The position numbers and the translations under genes were made by a program. A model generated the notes under the pieces. The model did not search any database and had not been told where the DNA came from. It was given only the letters and a program-made list of their open reading frames with translations. This document shows positions 36,478-44,253 of a stretch of DNA of 64,000 bases, piece by piece. Positions within the stretch are counted from its first letter, which is position 1. Every line of letters begins with the position of its first letter. The stretch comes from Aliivibrio wodanis (GTDB lineage: Bacteria > Pseudomonadota > Gammaproteobacteria > Enterobacterales > Vibrionaceae): NCBI GenBank assembly GCA_000953695.1, contig LN554846.1, positions 1,798,001-1,862,000 on the forward strand. Reading direction: 5' to 3'.

Positions 36478-37629
36478 ATGATCACTCATGTTGGCATATT
36501 AGATCAAGACCCCGTCCGTCTTATCACTCCCCTTCTTGATCTCTCCGTAAAAGGTGAGCACATGATTTTTATTGGCGATGACACTCAAAAGGATATGTTT
36601 CATCGTTTGGAAAAGATCCTCAAATATAAAGGTATTTCTTCAGATTTTTATGAAATCCCGAATATTGTAGATACGCATTTAATTAAAGAGTCTTTACAAG
36701 CACTTGCTTCTGAAATGAAACTTCACTTTAGTGATATCAAATTAAATGCAAGCTGCGGCCTTCGACATCGCCTCCTTTCTGCCTATGAAGTGTTTCGTTC
36801 ATATCATTGGCCAATTTTTGTTGTCGAACCGTTCAGCGATAAATTGTGTTGGTTATATCCAGATGGTCGCAAGCAAAAACACGTTGCAGATAATATTAAA
36901 CTAAGTGACTACCTTGCCATTTTTGGTGCTCGTTGTGAGTTCTCCGAAACAGAGCTACCTGAAAATATTGATAAGCGATTACGTGAGCTCTGCCAGCGCT
37001 GGGCAAGTAACGCATTAGAATTAGGCCCAGGTCTTGCTACACTTAATTACTTGGCAACAACATGTCGTAAAGAACAACGCTTAGATGTTGAAGTTACTGA
37101 AAAACAGCAAAGCTACAAAGAACTGAATATGCTGCTAACTGACTTAGTTGAAACTGGTTTGGCTACCTATGAAAACGGCACCTTAACTTTTGACTGCGAA
37201 GAAGCGCGACGCTTAGCTAACGGCGAATGGTTAGAGATTCTTGTTCACAATACCGTTGTTGATATTCAGCAATATTTACCTACGCTTCAAGATCACTCAT
37301 TGAATGTTCAAGTACATCGCGAAATTGGTGATAAAGACGTTCGTAACGAGCTTGATGTGGTCAGCATCGTCAACAACAAGCTGCATATCATTGAATGTAA
37401 GACCAAAGGTATGAGAGATGATGGTGATGATACTCTTTATAAATTAGAGTCATTACGTGATCTTCTCGGTGGTTTACAAGCACGAGCGATGTTGGTTAGC
37501 TTCCGCCCTTTACGTAATAATGACATTATGCGAGCACAAGATTTAGGGCTCGCGATTATTGGTCCTGATGAGTTAGGTGAACTTAAAAAGCATCTTTTAA
37601 ATTGGTTCTTAGCCGCTGGTGGCCATTAA
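36478..37629 (+). CDS. CARF-domain nuclease of the Card1 / VC1899 (DUF1887) family
   Basis: A 383-residue protein with the layout of V. cholerae VC1899 and Card1 nucleases. An N-terminal CARF Rossmann-like domain has the ring-nucleotide loop NASCGLRHRLLSAYEVF (from N90). A middle winged-helix region follows (ELNMLLTDLVETGLATYENG). A C-terminal PD-(D/E)xK nuclease has E291 and D293 in NELDVVSIV, then E306-C-K308 in HIIECKTKG. Card1 family members are switched on by cyclic oligoadenylate and cut single-stranded DNA and RNA. The start at 36478 has AAGGA 8 nt upstream; 10 more residues are open upstream without a ribosome site. No cas gene or CRISPR array is in the window, so its activator source is unknown. 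Confidence 0.9.
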   Translation: MITHVGILDQDPVRLITPLLDLSVKGEHMIFIGDDTQKDMFHRLEKILKYKGISSDFYEIPNIVDTHLIKESLQALASEMKLHFSDIKLNASCGLRHRLLSAYEVFRSYHWPIFVVEPFSDKLCWLYPDGRKQKHVADNIKLSDYLAIFGARCEFSETELPENIDKRLRELCQRWASNALELGPGLATLNYLATTCRKEQRLDVEVTEKQQSYKELNMLLTDLVETGLATYENGTLTFDCEEARRLANGEWLEILVHNTVVDIQQYLPTLQDHSLNVQVHREIGDKDVRNELDVVSIVNNKLHIIECKTKGMRDDGDDTLYKLESLRDLLGGLQARAMLVSFRPLRNNDIMRAQDLGLAIIGPDELGELKKHLLNWFLAAGGH

Positions 37630-37720
37630 TCATCACCCGAATTACAATAATCGATGAATACTGAAATTGATCTAACAAGAGATAGAGGCCATTAATTAAA
37701 TGGTCTATTTATTACGCAGG

Positions 37721-37840
37721 AAAACCACTTAAGAGCAAGGCAAAAATTATTTAAGTAGTTATTCTACTTAAATAATTTTTAACGAAGCTATTATGTGATT
37801 TAACCAGTAATAATGACTAGAGAATTACTGGAATTGGTAT
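37721..37840. repeat. palindromic intergenic element, copy 2
   Basis: Diverged copy of the element at 10402-10563. A central hairpin has 17-bp perfect arms (37742-37758 with 37764-37780) and the same TTATT loop closed by GTAG/CTAC. The left flank shares CTT(A/G)A(G/A)A(G/A)CAAGGC and the right flank shares TAACG(A/C)AG(C/T)TAT, then ATTTAAC, ATGAC and the terminal ATTGGTAT (37833-37840). The left terminus is degenerate, so the left border is uncertain; related sequence may begin near 37660. Confidence 0.7.
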
Positions 37841-37857
37841 TATAGACTTATTTAAAC

Positions 37858-37896
37858 AAAAATGGCGCTGATTCATTACGAACCAGCGCCATTTTT
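37858..37896. terminator. intrinsic terminator of udp, usable from both sides
   Basis: AAAAATGGCGCTG (37858-37870) pairs perfectly with CAGCGCCATTTTT (37884-37896) over 13 bp with a 13-nt loop and A/T flanks. Confidence 0.9.
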
Positions 37897-37917
37897 ATAT
37901 CTGTTTATACTCTTCTA

Positions 37918-38676
37918 TTATAGAAGATTACGAGCAGCTTCAATAACAACTTTGATTGAACGTGCTTCTGTTTCTTTTAATGTTGCGTGATCTGGTGTCT
38001 CTTTTTGAGTTCGGTTAATAATTACACCCGCAACACAACCCGCACGTAAGCCAGAGCTTGCACACATTGTTAATAATGTTGCTGATTCCATTTCAAAGTT
38101 AAGTACACCCATGTCTTGCCACTCTTGCATAGAACCTTGGAAACGCTTAACAACACGACCTGAGAACGTATCGTAACGTTCTTGACCTGGGTAGAAAGTA
38201 TCACTTGATGCTGTTACACCGGTGTGTACATTAGCACCTTGATCAACAACTGCTTTACGCATTGCTGTTGCAACATCAAAGTCAGCAACTGCTGGGAATT
38301 CCATTGGAGCAAAGTGAAGACTTGCGCCATCTAAACGCACAGAACCTGTTGTTACAATCATATCACCAACATTTACATGCGGTTGAATTGCACCCGTAGT
38401 ACCAACACGTAGGAAAGTACGAACACCAAGTTGAGCTAGCTCTTCAACTGCAATAGAAGTAGACGGACCACCAATACCTGTTGAACATACTACAATTTTC
38501 TTACCATCTAGTTCAGCCAGGTATACTGTGTATTCTCGGTGACTTGCTAGAAACTTAGGGTTTTCCATTTGCTCTGCGATTTTCTGAACACGTGCTGGAT
38601 CACCAGGGATGATCGCCATTTCTGCACCTTGAAGATCTGCTTGTGTTACGCCTAAATGGAATACTGCTGCTGTCAT
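37918..38676 (-). CDS. udp: uridine phosphorylase
   Basis: A 252-residue nucleoside phosphorylase nearly identical in pattern to E. coli Udp (253): [33 protein letters not shown] (phosphate loop), [39 protein letters not shown], the signature [18 protein letters not shown] and [20 protein letters not shown] (ribose-binding Met-Glu-Ser). It converts uridine and phosphate to uracil and ribose-1-phosphate in the cytoplasm for pyrimidine salvage. AGGAGTTAACC upstream gives a good ribosome site. It has its own terminator. Confidence 0.96.
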   Translation of the reverse strand: MTAAVFHLGVTQADLQGAEMAIIPGDPARVQKIAEQMENPKFLASHREYTVYLAELDGKKIVVCSTGIGGPSTSIAVEELAQLGVRTFLRVGTTGAIQPHVNVGDMIVTTGSVRLDGASLHFAPMEFPAVADFDVATAMRKAVVDQGANVHTGVTASSDTFYPGQERYDTFSGRVVKRFQGSMQEWQDMGVLNFEMESATLLTMCASSGLRAGCVAGVIINRTQKETPDHATLKETEARSIKVVIEAARNLL

Positions 38677-39040
38677 GGTTAACTCCTTGCGATTGTAGGG
38701 TCGCGTTAATTTAAATAGTTATATTTGATTCGATGAAGTTACTTTACCCAATCGATTCATTAATTAGTGTGATTAGGATCCCGAAAGGAATGTTGATAAG
38801 GTGCACTCTTGCAAAGAAAACCGATTGGCATCACAAAAATAAAGTAAGCCCCCCTCCCGTTTTTAAGTAAATCAAAAATGTTAGAGATTGTGGATGAATA
38901 GAAATTCCATCAAACCTTATTTAAAGGTCACGATGTTAATTATTTATTTCTAAGTTTTTTAACATAAGTTAATTGAATTGAATTATCACCTGTACTAAAT
39001 TATTACTAAATATCGATAAGCAGTGTTTAAGGATAAACAG
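38677..39040. other. 364-bp divergent intergenic region, udp to PKD lipoprotein
   Basis: AT-rich, with no frame or repeat of note. TTGAAT at 38973-38978 and TACTAA at 38993-38998 look like promoter hexamers for the lipoprotein but are spaced only 14 bp apart. The ribosome site AAGGAT is 8 nt before 39041. No clear CRP or CytR operator for udp was recognised. Confidence 0.5.
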
Positions 39041-42000
39041 ATGTTCAATAAAATAATATTATTAGGTTTCTCCATTGCTGCATTAGTTGGATGCAATGAT
39101 GATCACATTTCAATATCAGATGGAGGTACTTCTCCATCAAATACAGCTCCGACGGCGGTCATTTCCTCTTCATCCTCTAACGCCGTTGCCTCTATTCCCG
39201 TTTATTTTTTTTCGACATCTAGTGCTGATGCAGAAGGCGACGCCCTTACTTACCGTTGGCTAGTCACATCGAAACCAGCAAGTAGCCTACCGGCCCTGAC
39301 TCCAAACGGACAAAACTTAGAGGTGAACTTTGATGTTCCTGGAAGTTATACTATTCAGCTGAATGTTAGTGATGGTGAGTATGAAACTGTTACGACTCAA
39401 TCAATGACAGTGTTGAGCAATATACCGCCTTTAACTGGTTCGGAAACAGTTGTAGCTCAGGTAGGAAATAACCAAAAGGGCGTAATTGGTACGACTGTTT
39501 TTTTAGATGGTCATAATTCATATGATTCATTAGGTAACCCACTCACTTATTCATGGATTTTCACGCAAAGACCCGTGGGAAGCTCAGTTCAACTCTCTTC
39601 TGCCTCGGACGTATTCCCATCATTTACACCAGATATTGATGGCACTTATCTTGTTGAATTGACAGTCTCTTCTAACGGCATTACTAGTGTACCAACCACA
39701 ACTACGGTTGCAGTCGGCAACAATATAAACACACCACCTATAGCTAACGCCGGGCACGATATTGTTACTTCTGATTTTATAAATAACTCGAATGTTATCT
39801 TATTAGACGGTAGTCAATCACATGACTTAGATGGCGATGCATTAACATATCGTTGGGAAATCCACGATAAAGAGCCGGGAAGCAGCCCAATACTCGTTAA
39901 GGAAACCACCTCAAACCCAGCCCTTACGGTAGATGCAGTTGGCACTTATGAGCTGACTCTCGTGGTCTTTGATGGCAGCAACTACAGCCAAGTAGACAGC
40001 GTCACCGTTGAACAGCTTTCGGCAAATACTCCTGTGAATCACGCTCCTATTGCACATGCAGGCTTAGATCAAAAAAGTGCTGTAGTTAATGCGCAAGTAT
40101 CTTTAGATGGCAGTAAGTCGTCTGATATTGATGGTGATTCCCTTTCTTATAAGTGGCATATCAGTTCACAACCAGCATCGAGTAATGTTGCTCTTTCTGA
40201 TATAACAAGTGCAACTCCAACATTTACTCCAGTTGTAAACGGCACTTATGTATTTACATTGATTGTGAATGACGCGTCGTTAGACTCAACGCCTGATAGT
40301 GTGTCTATTCTCGTTGGGTCAACCACGAATGCTAACCATGTACCGCAAGTATCACTGTCAAACAATGCGAGTACTCACCCAGCCATCAATACCGCTGTAG
40401 ATTTCTTTGCTGTAGTGACAGACCAAGATGCTACTGATACTCACACATACCAATGGAGTATTGTAGGTTCCCCTCCAAGTAGTAATAGCACCATTAGTGG
40501 TAGTCATGGCGTGGGTAGCCTGACTCCAGATATCAGCGGAACTTATACAGTTCAAGTCATAGCGATAGATAGTAGTAGTGCTCCAAGTCAGCCAGCAACA
40601 AGCAGCATTACCGTTACAGCAATTACACCTCCTGTTGTGTTGCCCCCTACCCACAAGATTGGTTTGAATTCGACCCTCGGGGGGGGAGGTGGAGCCGGTG
40701 CTTTGTTTGCGATCGATGAGGATGCATTAAAATTAGGTAACGACATCACGGCGGCAAACAGCACGGTGGTATATAAATTTAGCGGTTTAACACCATTGGA
40801 GCAGAACCCATATCAGAAATTTACCTATAACCCGCATGACCAGAAATTTTATACTCAACTTGAAGCCAGTGGTTTGTTTGCTGACGGTTCTATTATCAGT
40901 TTTGATCCTGCAACAGATAAAATAGAAGTCGTTGCTCACGTCAAAGGTGGAACAGTCGATGGACACCATGTATATGGCTTCACTGGTAGCCCTACGGTAC
41001 ACCCCACCGGAAAATACCTGATTGCTAATTCTCGATTTGGCGGCAAGTACAATGCAGGTCGTGTGTACTTAGTTAACATCGACTCGACCGATAATGATTA
41101 TGGTGAAATATCTTGGGTATATGACCTTGGTTGTGGCAACGATAATAGCGGCGCAATAACAGAAAGTGGCTCTAACTGTACGCCAACAAAACTTGTCGGT
41201 TCAGATATGCTTTCCTACGCAGTGTGGGGTGATGGTGACGATGGGGTAGCAGGAACATCTGATGACCAAGTTGAATCTTATGCGCATGGAGACTTTCGCG
41301 CCGTTGGTGGGCTACCTGCACAACCTATCGACGGTCTGCCAACCACCTCTGGGTTATTACGTTTAAAACCTACCGATCCATTAGATTTAACGAAACGTTG
41401 GCAGTACGTCGCACCAAGTATCAATTTTGCAATGGAACTTCCAATCTTATCTTTTGCAAAGGGGCCGAACTCGCACTACATTACTCAACTATCTATGGGT
41501 GACAATGGCGGAACGCTATTTTCCGAAAATGGTGGCGGTGGTGATATCCAGTTTGGTTGTGAAAAACCATTAGGTGTTATTTACGACCCAATCCTCCATT
41601 ATAATGTTGGATTTTGCTCCGGAGATTCGATTCAATCACCAACGTTATATACTGGCGCATCGTCTTCTAGTATATCCGCAGTTCGCACTTTTCCGAATAA
41701 TCGGTCATTCACCGCTAAAGGGTTTGATTTAGGTAGTACCGGTTTTGGTGCGTTAGTGAATTATAATCATAGTGTGGCTAGTTACGTGATTCAGGGTCAA
41801 AAAAATGGACATTATCATAATATTCAATACGATCCAGCTGAAGTTCAATCCATAAACACAACAACAGGCAGTCAAACCACGGTTATTCAAGGTGACATTG
41901 CGAGGTCGTCTACGTTAGGGTCGTTATTTCTTGGCAGTGCTACTTCCGATGATTCAGGTAAGTATGTAGTCATTCTATCTTTAGATGGTGGAAATAAAAG

Positions 42001-43048
42001 CAACGGTTCTGTTTTGAAATATGATAGAGATACCGGCATAGTCACATCAACATCCTTTGGCTTTGACACTGTCGGTTATGTTTACGGAAAACCCTACAAA
42101 CATTCATCAAATGGTGAACTTTATACTGCTGCAATTTTTTCGAGTGATATGAGACATAACAAAGGGACACATATTCGATATGATGCCACTCATGGAGCTA
42201 AAGAAATTTTTGGTAATGGTCGTATTGAGCCTGGCATTACCTTTGTAGAAGCGGGTGCTAGCAATAATATTTACAGTATTGGTGTGGATATTTCTCAAGG
42301 GGACAAGCCATCAGTGCTATATGAGATTGATGCCACGAGTCATACATTTAAAAAACTCTTTAGCGCATCAAATAACAGCCAAGAAATATCGGACAAGGTG
42401 CTCTCTGTATCGTCTACAAATAGTGATGAGTTAGTCTTCGCTTTTGGTGATAGCGCAGAAAATAATGTGTACTGCTATGACTTAACTAATGTGGGTCCAG
42501 GATATACTCCGCCATTTGTTAGCTTAGAGAAAGGAATTAATCATGGTCTTCAAGGGGGGGGAGCTAACAATAATCCTCATGATGTTTACCGTGGCTTAAT
42601 GCACTCCAGTGACGGAGCTTGGTATTTCGTCGCAAATATGAATGGTGGTCAAAATGAGCCAACCATTCAGAAGCTGGATAACTGCTCTTCGATGACAATT
42701 ACTCATGTTGCTGATTTAAGCAATCAAGCTACGACAATGCCATTAGAAGTTGGTTCTAAAATATATATTGGTACTGGCGCTACACTTGTTGAGTTCGACA
42801 GCCCAATGGTTCAAGAACATACATTATCAATACCTAACTATCCCAACATCGAAATCCAAGGTTACCTGTCTGAATTGGATGGAGGCCTAGTTACAGGTGT
42901 TATTGAAGCAAAGGATGCATCAGGTAGCCAAGCGCATTTTGTGTTTACCTACGATCCCTCTCTAGGCACCAGCTCTTTCACTTACTCTAAATTAGACTCT
43001 CATATGCCGTTAGATTCGTTCTATCCAGGCGTGATTGAAATCGAATAG
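39041..43048 (+). CDS. large PKD-repeat surface lipoprotein
   Basis: A 1335-residue predicted lipoprotein. Its signal peptide ends in the lipobox ALVGC (C18), then NDD; the aspartate is at +3, not +2, so outer-membrane sorting is plausible. About five PKD/immunoglobulin-like repeats follow (up to about residue 530), each with a phrase like DGDALTYRW and GTYTIQL. A glycine-rich hinge (GGGGGAGA) leads to a long C-terminal beta domain with propeller-like strands (IISFDPATDKIEVVAHVKGG, GSVLKYDRDTGIVTSTSFGF, KPSVLYEIDATSHTFKKLFS). The start has AAGGAT 8 nt upstream; a GTG at 39023 is also open. Two eight-base G tracts lie inside the gene. The OmpA-like gene follows after 11 nt, so they form an operon. 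The ligand or adhesive role is unknown. Confidence 0.87.
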   Translation: MFNKIILLGFSIAALVGCNDDHISISDGGTSPSNTAPTAVISSSSSNAVASIPVYFFSTSSADAEGDALTYRWLVTSKPASSLPALTPNGQNLEVNFDVPGSYTIQLNVSDGEYETVTTQSMTVLSNIPPLTGSETVVAQVGNNQKGVIGTTVFLDGHNSYDSLGNPLTYSWIFTQRPVGSSVQLSSASDVFPSFTPDIDGTYLVELTVSSNGITSVPTTTTVAVGNNINTPPIANAGHDIVTSDFINNSNVILLDGSQSHDLDGDALTYRWEIHDKEPGSSPILVKETTSNPALTVDAVGTYELTLVVFDGSNYSQVDSVTVEQLSANTPVNHAPIAHAGLDQKSAVVNAQVSLDGSKSSDIDGDSLSYKWHISSQPASSNVALSDITSATPTFTPVVNGTYVFTLIVNDASLDSTPDSVSILVGSTTNANHVPQVSLSNNASTHPAINTAVDFFAVVTDQDATDTHTYQWSIVGSPPSSNSTISGSHGVGSLTPDISGTYTVQVIAIDSSSAPSQPATSSITVTAITPPVVLPPTHKIGLNSTLGGGGGAGALFAIDEDALKLGNDITAANSTVVYKFSGLTPLEQNPYQKFTYNPHDQKFYTQLEASGLFADGSIISFDPATDKIEVVAHVKGGTVDGHHVYGFTGSPTVHPTGKYLIANSRFGGKYNAGRVYLVNIDSTDNDYGEISWVYDLGCGNDNSGAITESGSNCTPTKLVGSDMLSYAVWGDGDDGVAGTSDDQVESYAHGDFRAVGGLPAQPIDGLPTTSGLLRLKPTDPLDLTKRWQYVAPSINFAMELPILSFAKGPNSHYITQLSMGDNGGTLFSENGGGGDIQFGCEKPLGVIYDPILHYNVGFCSGDSIQSPTLYTGASSSSISAVRTFPNNRSFTAKGFDLGSTGFGALVNYNHSVASYVIQGQKNGHYHNIQYDPAEVQSINTTTGSQTTVIQGDIARSSTLGSLFLGSATSDDSGKYVVILSLDGGNKSNGSVLKYDRDTGIVTSTSFGFDTVGYVYGKPYKHSSNGELYTAAIFSSDMRHNKGTHIRYDATHGAKEIFGNGRIEPGITFVEAGASNNIYSIGVDISQGDKPSVLYEIDATSHTFKKLFSASNNSQEISDKVLSVSSTNSDELVFAFGDSAENNVYCYDLTNVGPGYTPPFVSLEKGINHGLQGGGANNNPHDVYRGLMHSSDGAWYFVANMNGGQNEPTIQKLDNCSSMTITHVADLSNQATTMPLEVGSKIYIGTGATLVEFDSPMVQEHTLSIPNYPNIEIQGYLSELDGGLVTGVIEAKDASGSQAHFVFTYDPSLGTSSFTYSKLDSHMPLDSFYPGVIEIE
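40679..40686 (+). repeat. G8 tract inside the PKD lipoprotein gene
   Basis: Eight consecutive G (40679-40686) encode part of the glycine hinge (LGGGGGAGA) between the PKD repeats and the C-terminal domain. A one-base slip would shift the frame and remove the C-terminal domain. Confidence 0.9.
42554..42561 (+). repeat. second G8 tract inside the PKD lipoprotein gene
   Basis: Eight consecutive G (42554-42561) in the segment encoding GLQGGGANN, about 490 bp before the stop. Slippage here would truncate only the last 160 residues or so. Confidence 0.9.
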
Positions 43049-43059
43049 GGGTTGAAGAG

Positions 43060-44112
43060 ATGAACAAATCCATTGCTGTATTTTTGTCTCTCTATCCTGC
43101 ACTTGTTTGGGCAGATAAAGTATCAAAAACCTATGAATCAGAAAGTGTTACCGTAGATAACAGTACAGGGGCTTTTATTCGTGCAGATGTGGGGCAATCA
43201 TTTTATTTAGATGCTTGTCAGGACATGACTACCTGTATTGATGATCGGACTACTTGGGGGATTAGTGCGGGATATTTCTTTACATCTCAATGGGGAGCGG
43301 AATTAGGGTACTTTAATCTTGATGACTATCAATTTAAAAACGCACAAACACAAGAATATTTGATTGATGAAATAGAAACGTTAGATATACAGGGTATTTA
43401 CCGCTGGCACCTAGCACCTACCTTCACTTTAGATACGAAACTTGGTGTTGGCTTATGGCGCAGTGACTCTATAGGTTCAACGGGTACTTCATATGAGGCG
43501 GGTAGTCATAGTGGCGTATACCCTAAAGCAAGCGCCGCATTTAACTGGCATTTACGTTCTAACGTCATGTTAAGCACTGAATATGCTCATCGCTTTTCCC
43601 TTTCGGGGGATACCCGTGTTGGCACTCAGGGCAGTATTGATGTAGGTTCTCTCTATGTTGGAATAAGCTATGTCTTCGGCTCAAAGGTTTATCGTAAAGT
43701 AACTCACTATCAAGAAACCATTACTACTGACGTTATCATAAAAAATCGACAATCAAACCAAGAGTTGCCTTCCCCTATTACTATTGATAGCTCTAGTGCA
43801 GAGCTATTCAAAACGGGTTCGTCATCAATACGCGACACGACAGCATTGGATATGATTATTGTTCAATTAGGCAACGTAGATTTTCATTATATCACCGTAA
43901 TAGGTCATACAGACAACCAAGGTTCTCAGCAGACAAATAAAAAGTTGTCCTTAGCTAGGGCGCAGGCTGTCGCACAATATATCTCTGATCATGGAAAGAT
44001 TAGTTTAGATAGAGTTACCTCGATTGGCCTTGGTGATGCGCAACCTATAGGAGATAACGAGACAGAAGCAGGTAGGACTAAAAATAGGCGTGTAGAAGTT
44101 TTTATCAAGTAG
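43060..44112 (+). CDS. OmpA-like outer-membrane protein with peptidoglycan-binding domain
   Basis: A 350-residue protein with a signal peptide (MNKSIAVFLSLYPALVWA). A barrel-like N-terminal region (about 30-215) has strands such as GAFIRADVGQSFYLDA, TTWGISAGYFFTSQWGAELG, YPKASAAFNWHLRSNVMLST and SLYVGISYVFG. A C-terminal OmpA domain (about 240-350) carries VIGHTDNQGSQQTNKKLSLARAQ and GRTKNRRVEVFIK, the peptidoglycan-contact motifs. The two cysteines of ACQDMTTCID may form a disulfide. It lies 11 nt after the PKD lipoprotein gene, so the pair may make one cell-envelope structure, with this protein as anchor. Confidence 0.92.
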   Translation: MNKSIAVFLSLYPALVWADKVSKTYESESVTVDNSTGAFIRADVGQSFYLDACQDMTTCIDDRTTWGISAGYFFTSQWGAELGYFNLDDYQFKNAQTQEYLIDEIETLDIQGIYRWHLAPTFTLDTKLGVGLWRSDSIGSTGTSYEAGSHSGVYPKASAAFNWHLRSNVMLSTEYAHRFSLSGDTRVGTQGSIDVGSLYVGISYVFGSKVYRKVTHYQETITTDVIIKNRQSNQELPSPITIDSSSAELFKTGSSSIRDTTALDMIIVQLGNVDFHYITVIGHTDNQGSQQTNKKLSLARAQAVAQYISDHGKISLDRVTSIGLGDAQPIGDNETEAGRTKNRRVEVFIK

Positions 44113-44253
44113 GTAATGAATTTCTCATCTTTATATTTAACTCTTCACGAGAGGCCCATTCAATAACTTGGTTTGGGTATTTGATTAGAGGGAATAGAAC
44201 GAATGCTTTGGCGTCATCTTAGTCGTAATCATATCAACGAGAAGAGAGTTCTT

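Noticed and set aside
40679-40686. Assembly error as the cause of the G8 tract
   Set aside because: The frame is intact on both sides and the glycine stretch is sensible, so the tract is taken as real, although read-level length variation was not available.
41887-42298. Short minus-strand frames inside the PKD lipoprotein gene
   Set aside because: They have no ribosome sites and are chance openings opposite a single long coding frame.
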